This document shows positions 21,898 through 29,011 of a stretch of DNA of 64,000 nucleotides, piece after piece. Within the stretch, counting starts at the first letter, position 1, and the number at the start of each line of letters is the position of its first letter. Position numbers and translations under genes: made by a program. Origin of the DNA: Bacteriovoracaceae bacterium (lineage in GTDB: Bacteria > Bdellovibrionota > Bacteriovoracia > Bacteriovoracales > Bacteriovoracaceae); NCBI GenBank assembly GCA_013141065.1, contig JABFRR010000003.1:186001-250000 (forward strand), in the 5' to 3' direction. The notes beneath the pieces are model-generated. The model did not search any database, was not told the origin of the DNA, and worked only from the letters and a program-made list of their open reading frames with translations.

Positions 21898-22548
21898 ATG
21901 ACTTTGAGAAACACTATTCTGCACTTATTTTTTTTGGTTTTATTTGTTTCATGTGCCACTGTTAAAAGTGGACATTATGTAATGGTCAAAGAAAATGATA
22001 CTATCGATACTCTCGCCAAAGAGTTTAACGTACCAAAAGAAAAAATACAGTCATCTAATGTAGGAAAGCCAATCAAGACAGGTGAGTGGGTTTTTATACC
22101 GCTTAAAAGAGGTATTTTAGATGAAATTGAAACTCGTGCTTTTGATCCTAATGGGCTTTTAAAATCTGGTGAGTTTTTATGGCCAGTACCTTCAAGCAAT
22201 AAACTGAGTTCAAATTTTGGTCAACGCTGGGGACGAGCTCATGAAGGTGTAGACATTCCTGGTCGTATAGGTGCTCATATTGTTTCAGCTGCAGATGGTG
22301 TAGTAGTCTATTCTGGAGATGAGATTGGTGGTTATGGTAATATTACTGTTATTGCCCACAGAAATGGATTCTTTTCCGTCTATGCACATGCCAAATCAAA
22401 CTTTACAACTCAAGGCCAAAGAGTTTATAGGGGTCAAGTCATAGCCCAAATAGGAATGACTGGAAGAACGTACGGGCCACATCTTCATTTCGAAATCAGA
22501 AAAAATGGCCAGGCCATTGATCCGACTGATTATTTAGCAGCTAAATAA
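21898..22548 (+). CDS. LysM/M23 peptidase lipoprotein, NlpD-like
   Basis: 216 residues. A lipoprotein signal (hydrophobic stretch, lipobox FVSC, Cys 19) is followed by one LysM domain (about 25-70, GHYVMVKENDTIDTLAKEF) that binds peptidoglycan, and an M23/LytM domain (about 95-212). The zinc ligands are intact (HEGVDI and HLHFE, with YAHA between), so it may cut cross-links rather than only activate amidases as E. coli NlpD does. It follows surE, as in the gammaproteobacterial surE-pcm-nlpD order. AAGGA lies 13 nt upstream. Confidence 0.88.
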   Translation: MTLRNTILHLFFLVLFVSCATVKSGHYVMVKENDTIDTLAKEFNVPKEKIQSSNVGKPIKTGEWVFIPLKRGILDEIETRAFDPNGLLKSGEFLWPVPSSNKLSSNFGQRWGRAHEGVDIPGRIGAHIVSAADGVVVYSGDEIGGYGNITVIAHRNGFFSVYAHAKSNFTTQGQRVYRGQVIAQIGMTGRTYGPHLHFEIRKNGQAIDPTDYLAAK

Positions 22549-22552
22549 TAAA

Positions 22553-23152
22553 CTAGGGTTTTTTCTGAAATAACTCTAAAAGCTTCAAATACATAACGGC
22601 CGTATTTTTAGCATCTTCAAGTGCAGTGTGTTTGACTTCGCCCATATTGAGAAAACTCATCAGCTTTGATCCAGAAGAGCATTCACTTGGTATCATTTTT
22701 AGATCTATTAGCGTATTTGCAGTCGATGAAAGATCTAGATTTCTATGATGAAAGTGTTTCCTCATAAATTCCCAACTTAGATCTCTATTGAGAAAAGGAA
22801 GATCAATAGCACTCATTGATTTTCCAAAAAGAATGATTTTTTCATTCCTTTCATTTTTAAAGTAATTCTTAACTTCGTTACTAATGAGATAAGTTTCAAG
22901 TTGATCTCTAAAACTATCCATATGAAGTCCAGTAACATGTGCCTTGTGGATTAGCTTTTCATTATGTTCAATAACCCATTTATCTAGTCGAGGTTTTAAT
23001 TCTTCAAATGATGGGCATTTAATGTAGAAATTTCGGGCCAATGAATCTTCAACTTTTTTAGTTTCCGTACAAAATGGAATCATACCGAATTCGATCATGT
23101 AGTCATTTTCATTTAAACCAGTTGCTTCAATGTCAATAGAGAGATAACGCAT
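22553..23152 (-). CDS. DEDDh exonuclease, DnaQ-like
   Basis: 199 residues. The 3'-5' exonuclease motifs are present: SIDIEATG (Asp7, Glu9), Asp117 in SAIDLPFL, and HTALEDAKNT (His175, Asp180), making it a DEDDh enzyme like the DnaQ proofreading domain, RNase T or ExoX. Nothing else identifies the substrate. It lies downstream of the ferredoxin gene (56-nt gap) on the same strand and converges with the M23 lipoprotein gene, 4 nt apart. Confidence 0.8.
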   Translation of the reverse strand: MRYLSIDIEATGLNENDYMIEFGMIPFCTETKKVEDSLARNFYIKCPSFEELKPRLDKWVIEHNEKLIHKAHVTGLHMDSFRDQLETYLISNEVKNYFKNERNEKIILFGKSMSAIDLPFLNRDLSWEFMRKHFHHRNLDLSSTANTLIDLKMIPSECSSGSKLMSFLNMGEVKHTALEDAKNTAVMYLKLLELFQKKP

Positions 23153-23208
23153 ATAGAAACCAATGTTAAGGATGATCTTTAAATGATAATTGAGTCACTA
23201 ATTATTGT

Positions 23209-23469
23209 CTACAAATAAGAAACTCTGAAGCTTTGCGAGAAGCTATTTTTGAATATTTCAGAGAGATTAATTTGGCACGAAAGGTAATATTTTTTATCTT
23301 GCCAAATAATACACTTTTGACAAATTCCTTCACCGTTACAACTAGATGCTATATTGATTTTATGTTCTAATAGAAAACTCATTAGGCTTTGATTGAGTTC
23401 TTCTTGGTTTAACTTTATTGATAGAACTTTTTTTTGAGATGCTCCACCATAAATTATAAGCTCATACAT
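23209..23469 (-). CDS. 2Fe-2S ferredoxin-like protein
   Basis: 86 residues from ATG 23469, whose A is the last base of the upstream TAA stop (TAATG), so translation is probably coupled. Four Cys in the pattern SSCNGEGICQKC (Cys44, 50, 53) plus YLSC (Cys65) give the C-x5-C-x2-C...C cluster site typical of 2Fe-2S domains in NqrF-type and related proteins. The beta-grasp sequence before it (YELIIYGG...NQSLMSFLLEHKI) fits. Partner enzymes are unknown; the upstream gene is a lipoprotein of unknown function. Confidence 0.7.
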   Translation of the reverse strand: MYELIIYGGASQKKVLSIKLNQEELNQSLMSFLLEHKINIASSCNGEGICQKCIIWQDKKYYLSCQINLSEIFKNSFSQSFRVSYL

Positions 23470-24816
23470 TATTTGCACCAAAGTCTTGATGGGCTTCGCT
23501 CATCTATTACTAAGGTCCTATGCAATGTCTTCTGAGTTTTATTCTCAAATGTTGCTTCTCCAAAAATATTTCCGAGGGCTTCAACATGATAAATGGGAAA
23601 GTTCATGGAAAGAAAAAAATCTAGTTGTGATTTCCGTCCTCGTTTAGATTCATAGAGAATACGGTCAGGACCTTTAAGGAATAGGTGTCTAGAAAAACTC
23701 AAAATTTCATTGAGTCCTTGAGCTGATTCAACCTTGCTTATGTCATAAGAAATCAAATGTTGAAAGTGCTGAAGCGGATTTTTCCCATTTGTAGAAAAAA
23801 GGTTTACGTTTTGGTTTTGACCTCTAAACTGACAAGTTGGAAGTGGAAGTCTTGGAGTCATAATCTGAAAAAAAGTTTGAAAGTCTCTTGAAGGGCGTAG
23901 TGGGCGTTGTAAAATTGATGAGCCAACTGCTAGGAATGTATTTTTATTTTCCATAAATGCCACTGTGTGAGACTTTAATTCATCTCTCATTTGATCATTA
24001 TGAAGTATCTTTTGATCTAAGTTTATATCGTAGTTGCATTCAATGGTAGAGGAAGGAAGTAAATCATTTGAAGAAATTTTATAAAATGGAAGTGGAGTTT
24101 GACTATATTGAGAAAAGTTGTTCATTTTTAATTTCAAATATGTATCTAGAATACTTTTAAAGGAAAGAGATTTAAATGTTTCATATTTTGTAATAATTTC
24201 ATCACCCTTAAAAAACTGAGAAACAAAATTCTCACTTTGACTCAATTCTTTTTGATTTTCTTTCAAAAACATTTCTAAATCATTACTAACAACATTATCA
24301 CTTGTTGAATCTTGATCTAAGTCTCTTGCTAAATTATTTAGCGTGTTTTGGGGATTAAACATTTTCATTAAATAATCTAGGCCCATCAGGTATGGCATGG
24401 TTTCAGGGCCTTCAAAATTTTTAGGTATAAAATCAAAATAATAATTTTGATTATTGATTTTTAGATAAATTTGTAAACGAGAGTTGGGAGAAAGTAAGTC
24501 CGGACGTCTTTTCATCTCGATGAGGGAGAGAATGACGGATTTTTCTATAAAGGAATAGGTTTTTTGGGCAAGTAGATTTTTCTTAAAATTGAGATGAAAT
24601 TTTTGTATATTTTCATCTTCGCTAGATAATTGATAGTTTGATTCACTTGGGCAGAAATTATTTTTAGCAACAATATTTTGTGAAATATTCAGGTCTTTTT
24701 TTTTTTTGTAAATCAATTTCAGTTTGATTAAAAAAATTTTCTAATTTATTTGAAACTGTTGAGCAACTTGAAAGTAAAAATATTCCCAATAATAGGAAAA
24801 GAGACTTTTCATTCAT
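23469..24816 (-). CDS. Large lipoprotein gene interrupted by a frameshift in a 12-A run
   Basis: The main frame (24716 to 23469, 415 codons) has no convincing start: its first codons are just the A-run read as IYKKKK. Upstream, in another frame, ATG 24816 begins a good lipoprotein signal (MNEKSLFLLLGIFLLSSCST, lipobox LSSC, Cys 18) that reads into the same A-run and stops soon after it. Removing one A (or adding two) joins the two into one lipoprotein of about 448 residues. Later sequence (TPRLPLPTCQFRGQ, FLKGPDRILYESKRGRK) matches no family I know. The start overlaps the upstream gene by 8 nt; the ferredoxin follows by TAATG. Confidence 0.6.
24696..24707 (-). repeat. A12 homopolymer within a coding region
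   Basis: Twelve T on the given strand, twelve A on the coding strand, between GATTTAC and GACCTG, exactly where the lipoprotein gene changes frame. Runs of this length slip during replication, transcription and sequencing. Confidence 0.95.
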
Positions 24817-25174
24817 TAGCCTGATCATCTATATAATAAAGACCTTCAACTTCTGGTCCAGAAAGTGTTTGACCTTTGAGTTGAAGATTTTGGAAATCAT
24901 CTATATTTAAATTTTCAGCTTCTTGGCAAGTCGCCTGAACCAAGCAAATTATCCACATTCCTGAGTGTTTGTCTCCAGTAGATGCTTGAGTTGTAATGCT
25001 TTTGACCTCGTAGCCTTTATTAATAAATTCGAAAAATAGCTTATCGAAATGTTTCTCTCTATAGCCTGATGATCTGGCCGGTGGTGAAGGGACGAAATAG
25101 GTAAATGTTTGCATTTTAAAGCGATTCGGGGCTTTAAAGAGATTTTTAAAGGCAGTGCTTAGTCGATTTAGCAT
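24809..25174 (-). CDS. Hypothetical protein
   Basis: 121 residues with no signal peptide. It reads MLNRLSTAFKNLFKAPNRFK, then a beta-rich middle (MQTFTYFVPSPPARSSGYR, KGYEVKSITTQAS, MWIICLVQA) and an acidic tail. The N-terminal basic/amphipathic helix could touch a membrane. It is the first gene of a four-gene minus-strand group (this gene, the frameshifted lipoprotein, ferredoxin, exonuclease), and overlaps the lipoprotein start by 8 nt. TAGGA lies about 9 nt before the ATG. Family not recognised. Confidence 0.6.
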   Translation of the reverse strand: MLNRLSTAFKNLFKAPNRFKMQTFTYFVPSPPARSSGYREKHFDKLFFEFINKGYEVKSITTQASTGDKHSGMWIICLVQATCQEAENLNIDDFQNLQLKGQTLSGPEVEGLYYIDDQANE

Positions 25175-25292
25175 ATCATTCCTAGGTAAGTGAGATCTCT
25201 AACTATAATAACTCAATAATCTTTGGTGGAAAACTTTACCCACAAAAAAAATTTCAACAAAAAAATAAATACGGTTATAATTATAATTGTAG

Positions 25293-25362
25293 GAGATAGG
25301 ATGTCTTCTTACTAGTGGCAGGATGCCAAAAAAAATGGGGCCTTTGCAGGGGGCCCCTTTTT
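25293..25362 (+). ncRNA. Candidate short RNA ending at a terminator
   Basis: Two back-to-back TATAAT hexamers (25276-25287), the first 17 nt after TTCAAC (25253-25258), would start a transcript near 25288-25294. About 70 nt later a GC-rich hairpin followed by TTTTTATTT ends it. In between are an SD-like AGGAGATAGG and a four-codon ATG-TAG frame only, and a small GGCA/TGCC hairpin. It lies between a divergent gene start and the scoB stop, so the hairpin could instead serve only the minus strand. Confidence 0.3.
25328..25362. terminator. Bidirectional intrinsic terminator after scoB
   Basis: GGGGCC (25337-25342) pairs with GGCCCC (25352-25357). On the minus strand the stem is followed by eight T, five nt after the scoB stop, so it ends the thrS-to-scoB unit. 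On the plus strand it is followed by TTTTTATTT and could end a short transcript. Confidence 0.85.
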
Positions 25363-25996
25363 ATTTCTGATCTTTTTCGAGTAAATTTTCTTCAATCTTT
25401 AAATCTGAAATTGAAATACCATTTGCAAGTTTTATTATCTTAAATTGAGTACCTGTAGGCTTGAAAATTCCGAATTCTGTAACAACAATATCTACGACTT
25501 CTTTTCCTGTTAATGGCAAAACACATTTTTTTAGTAATTTCGCAATACCGTCTTTACTGAAATGATTCATCATTATGATTACTTGTTTGGATCCATTCAC
25601 TAGATCCATTGCCCCACCCATGCCAGTGACTTTTTTACCAGGTACCATCCAATTAGCAAGGCTTCTTTCTGCATCTACTTCCATTCCACCTAAAACACAG
25701 TAGTCTATATGGCCACCACGAATCATTCCAAAACTAAGTGCGCTATCAAAATAACTTGCTCCAGCACCGATTGCGATTGTCTCTTTTCCTGCATTTATGA
25801 GTGTGGGCGAAACATTTTCTTTTTTCGGACGACCACTAACTCCAAGAACTCCATTTTCTGAATGAATCATAATATTTAATTTTGCAGGAATTCTCTCTGC
25901 GATTATTGTGGGCATTCCAATTCCGAGATTTACAGATGAGTGTGGTTTAAAAAAACGAATTATCTCATCCGCCATTTGTTCATTTGACCAACTCAT
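25361..25996 (-). CDS. scoB: 3-oxoacid CoA-transferase subunit B
   Basis: 211 residues. VNLGIGMPTIIAERIP, the catalytic-Glu motif SENGVLG, GAGASYFDSALSFGMIRGGHID and GAMDLVNGSKQVIIMM identify the beta subunit of the family that includes ScoB, AtoA and B. subtilis YodR. The Glu forms the acyl-CoA thioester intermediate. It is adjacent to the alpha subunit gene (1-nt separation of stop and start) and is the last gene of the minus-strand unit. The CoA acceptor is set by context; here a beta-amino or keto acid from lysine is suggested rather than acetoacetate. Confidence 0.92.
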   Translation of the reverse strand: MSWSNEQMADEIIRFFKPHSSVNLGIGMPTIIAERIPAKLNIMIHSENGVLGVSGRPKKENVSPTLINAGKETIAIGAGASYFDSALSFGMIRGGHIDYCVLGGMEVDAERSLANWMVPGKKVTGMGGAMDLVNGSKQVIIMMNHFSKDGIAKLLKKCVLPLTGKEVVDIVVTEFGIFKPTGTQFKIIKLANGISISDLKIEENLLEKDQK

Positions 25997-26716
25997 TTAT
26001 GACTCCTTTTGGATAGCTAAAAATTCTATGTCATTTTTGTAGTTACTACCTTGGAATATTCTTTGTACAAAAATTCCAGGCAAATGAATATCTTCGGGGG
26101 GAATTTCACCGCATTCTACAAGTTCCTCAACTTCGACGACTGTAATTTTTGCGGCCATAGCCATTAACGGTGAAAAATTACGTGCAGTTTCTTTAAACCA
26201 TAAATTCCCAAAGGTATCACCTTTTTGTGCTTTGATTATGGCGAAATCGGCGTGTAGTGCAGTCTCTAGAATGCAGGGGCGATCAAATATTTTAACGTCT
26301 TTGCCTTCGGCGATCAATGTTCCGTAACCTGTTGGTGTATAAAAAGCTCGAATACCTAGTCCGGCCGCTCGAATGCGTTCAGAAAATGTTCCTTGCGGAA
26401 CGAGTTCTACAACAATTTGTTTATTTAACATTCGGGTTTCTAAATCTGGATTACCACCGACGTATGAACAATAAGCTTTTTTTATCTTGTCTTGAACGAG
26501 AATTTTGACCAGTCCTCTTCCAGAGTTGCCAATATTATTGGAAATGACAGTAAGGTCTTTGACGTCAATTAAAGTGAGCGCATCGATACAATTTTCTGCA
26601 ATTCCACAAAGGCCAAAACCTCCACTCATGAGGGTCATGCCTGATTTTAGGTCGCTAAGTGCAGAATGAGCATCTTGGTAAACTTTTGGAAAATCTTTTA
26701 CTTCTATATTTTTCAT
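25997..26716 (-). CDS. scoA: 3-oxoacid CoA-transferase subunit A
   Basis: 239 residues. The alpha-subunit CoA-binding loop TLMSGGFGLCGIAENCIDAL, then VISNNIGNSGRGLVKIL, YVGGNPDLETRMLN and LVPQGTFSERIRAAGLGI AFYTPTGYGTLIAEGK match ScoA/AtoD/YodS. The ATG shares its A with the TAA of the preceding aminotransferase gene (TAATG), pointing to coupled translation and a common pathway. It works with ScoB as an alpha2-beta2 enzyme. Confidence 0.92.
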   Translation of the reverse strand: MKNIEVKDFPKVYQDAHSALSDLKSGMTLMSGGFGLCGIAENCIDALTLIDVKDLTVISNNIGNSGRGLVKILVQDKIKKAYCSYVGGNPDLETRMLNKQIVVELVPQGTFSERIRAAGLGIRAFYTPTGYGTLIAEGKDVKIFDRPCILETALHADFAIIKAQKGDTFGNLWFKETARNFSPLMAMAAKITVVEVEELVECGEIPPEDIHLPGIFVQRIFQGSNYKNDIEFLAIQKES

Positions 26717-27903
26717 TAACTATTTTCCTTAATAACAGCGTAGACATTATTCATTGCTTCACTTAGTTCTGTTTCATTTATAATAAGTGGAGGAGCGAGA
26801 ATTATTCTTGTCGGTTGGGACACAAGATAGAGTCCTTTTTGATAAAATTGACTCCATGGAATTGGTGCCGATAGTTCAACAGCTGCCAGCATTCCTTTGA
26901 CTCTTACTTCTTTAACATTCTTTAGGTTCGATATTTCATTAAGTCTTTGTTTAAAAAGTTCAACACATACTTTAAGATTTTTTTGGAAAAATTTGTCTTT
27001 AACAATTTCAAGTACCCCTTTTAGGGCGGCCATACCTAAGGGGTGAGCATAATTGGTAAGTCCACAGGAAAGAATATTTTCTTCATAATAATTTGCAATT
27101 TTTTCGTTAGTCCATAAGGCGCCAAAGGGAATCATCCCACCTGTAATACCTTTTGCTAAACAAATCATATCAGGTGAAACATCGTAGTGCATATATCCAA
27201 ACGCTTTTCCAGTTCTTTCAAACCCACAGACGACTTCGTCCATAATGAGCATAATATTTGATTCTCTACAAATTGTACTTATACCATCCCACCATTCTTG
27301 AGTCCCATAATAGACTCCATTACCACCGGTGATCGTTTCAATGATGATGGCCGCTATATTTTGTGGGCCCACGTCTTTAACGATTCTTCTCGTTTTTATG
27401 ATTGCGTCTGTTTCATCTGGCTCAGGAATTCGAACAACCCAATTCTCAGGTAATTGATGACCAGCGTTTCTCCAGTCACCAGTGGCCGCGAGAGAGCCCA
27501 TGGTTGCACCATGGTAAGAAGTTTTTCGGGCGAGAACAATTTTCTTTTTTGTTATGTCACGAGCGATCTTTAGAGCATTTTCAATTGTTTCAGATCCACC
27601 AGAAGTGTAAAAAATTTTTCCCTCCGGTTTTTCCATGTAATTGAGTAATTCTTGTGTCGTTTCATTTTTTCCTGGATAAATTCCTTTAGGGGAAGCCATC
27701 GGAATTGAGTCTAATTGATCTTTAATATTTTTAATAAGCACTGGATGATTATGACCAAAATGTGCCTGGTAACTTATCGACGTCATGTCTGTTAATGTTA
27801 GGCCATCAGAAGTTTTAATTTTTACCCCAGAAACAGACTCAATAGAAAAGACTGTGGCATCTTTTTGTTTCGACCATGAAATATAATAGGGGAGGGTGTT
27901 CAT
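26716..27903 (-). CDS. Class III aminotransferase (YodT-like position)
   Basis: 395 residues from ATG 27903, chosen because AAGGA lies 10 nt upstream; the open frame extends 37 codons further into the previous gene without a ribosome site. Motifs: FGHNHP, FYTSGGSETIENALKIAR, SYHGATMGSLAATG, the cofactor Asp in LIMDEVVCGFERTG and the PLP Lys in CLAKGITGGMIPFGA. The N-terminus LPYYISWSKQ recalls taurine/beta-alanine-pyruvate aminotransferases, which act on terminal or beta-amino groups. It is followed by scoA (TAATG) and preceded by the C45 hydrolase gene (10 nt), equivalent to yodT next to yodRS in Bacillus. Confidence 0.88.
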   Translation of the reverse strand: MNTLPYYISWSKQKDATVFSIESVSGVKIKTSDGLTLTDMTSISYQAHFGHNHPVLIKNIKDQLDSIPMASPKGIYPGKNETTQELLNYMEKPEGKIFYTSGGSETIENALKIARDITKKKIVLARKTSYHGATMGSLAATGDWRNAGHQLPENWVVRIPEPDETDAIIKTRRIVKDVGPQNIAAIIIETITGGNGVYYGTQEWWDGISTICRESNIMLIMDEVVCGFERTGKAFGYMHYDVSPDMICLAKGITGGMIPFGALWTNEKIANYYEENILSCGLTNYAHPLGMAALKGVLEIVKDKFFQKNLKVCVELFKQRLNEISNLKNVKEVRVKGMLAAVELSAPIPWSQFYQKGLYLVSQPTRIILAPPLIINETELSEAMNNVYAVIKENS

Positions 27904-27913
27904 TGTGTTTTCC

Positions 27914-29011
27914 TTAATGCATTTTTTTAAAATCATGTCCATCATTGAAAAATTCATGTTCAATATAATCTTTGTCGTGAGCGGGACATCCTCTCCAGAA
28001 AATATGATGACCACGATCTAAATCACTCACTCCACCGCCACAAGTGAAAGAAGGATCTTGGGCTCCACTTTCAAAGTGTGAACAAATAGATTTCGGGTAT
28101 TCATCATGGTCAGTTAAAAGGTTTTTGAAGTCTTCTAGATCAGAAACTTTATAGGATTTCTTAGAAAGTAAATTCCAGCGATTATGCGTAGTGGAACTTT
28201 GTGAAGATTTATCTTCAAGTTTTATGACTTCTGGGCCCATACAGTGATTAGTATGGAATATACTTCCAACTTGTCCAATTTGTAGTGCTGAAACTTTCTC
28301 CCAAACACCGGGAGTGATCTCTAAATGCTCACCACCTTCGGGTGTTGAAATTAAGTAGTTGTGTCCTGATGTAACAGGAGCGCTTAGTAGAGTTTGTCTC
28401 ATATTTGCAAGGTTTTTTTGTTCGAGAGTTTTTCTGACTAATAATGGCCAAATTAAACCCGCTTTAGCATTGGTCGTATTAATGTTGTTGACGCCTATTA
28501 GATTATTATCGGTGCTCACACCCATCAGACCGACACATCCGACCAAAGTTAGCACAAGTTGAGCCGAGTGATTATTATTGGCGGGGATATGAATTATGGA
28601 CATGTAGTTTTTTGCAGATCGATGCATATCCCATGTTTGACCTGATAAAACTTTTGAGGGTGTTTGAATGTGTATTGTTGAGCAGCCTTCATCAGGTAAA
28701 ATGATATCTCTGAAATCAGTATAGTTATTAAGAATAACTAAGTCTGTGAGAGTTAATCCGGCACCATGAGCTATTCCCTCAATCTCGCTTGCAATATGTG
28801 GGGCATAAGTCTTTGAGATCTCAAATTGCTTAAAAGCTAGTTCATCAAGTTTTTTTGAAAGCTTTGGGTTTTTTGCCAGCATAAGCTCTCGTCTAATTTG
28901 GGTTAGCTCTGAAATTGCTTTTTTGAATTCTTCACCATGTTGAAGCCCCCATTCATAATTTGTTTTTCCGCTTTTATACTGAATATAAGGAAAATTACAA
29001 TTTGTACTCAT
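27914..29011 (-). CDS. C45 family Ntn-hydrolase (acyl-CoA:6-APA acyltransferase-like)
   Basis: 365 residues from ATG 29011 (AAGGAG about 12 nt upstream), overlapping the fusion gene by ATGA. Features of the family: GLQHGEEFKKAI near the N-terminus, IASEIEGIAHGAGLTLTDLVILNNYTDF, then DEGCSTI, where Cys110 would become the N-terminal nucleophile after self-cleavage (as Cys103 in penicillin acyltransferase), followed by GQTWDMH and VGCVGLMGVSTDNNLIGVNNIN. Members hydrolyse or transfer acyl groups on amines. In this operon it may remove the acyl group put on by the GNAT domain, the job proposed for YodQ in Bacillus. Confidence 0.8.
   Translation of the reverse strand: MSTNCNFPYIQYKSGKTNYEWGLQHGEEFKKAISELTQIRRELMLAKNPKLSKKLDELAFKQFEISKTYAPHIASEIEGIAHGAGLTLTDLVILNNYTDFRDIILPDEGCSTIHIQTPSKVLSGQTWDMHRSAKNYMSIIHIPANNNHSAQLVLTLVGCVGLMGVSTDNNLIGVNNINTTNAKAGLIWPLLVRKTLEQKNLANMRQTLLSAPVTSGHNYLISTPEGGEHLEITPGVWEKVSALQIGQVGSIFHTNHCMGPEVIKLEDKSSQSSTTHNRWNLLSKKSYKVSDLEDFKNLLTDHDEYPKSICSHFESGAQDPSFTCGGGVSDLDRGHHIFWRGCPAHDKDYIEHEFFNDGHDFKKMH

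Noticed and set aside
27904-28014. Longer start for the class III aminotransferase
   Set aside because: The extra 37 codons overlap the C45 gene in another frame; ATG 27903 has AAGGA upstream.
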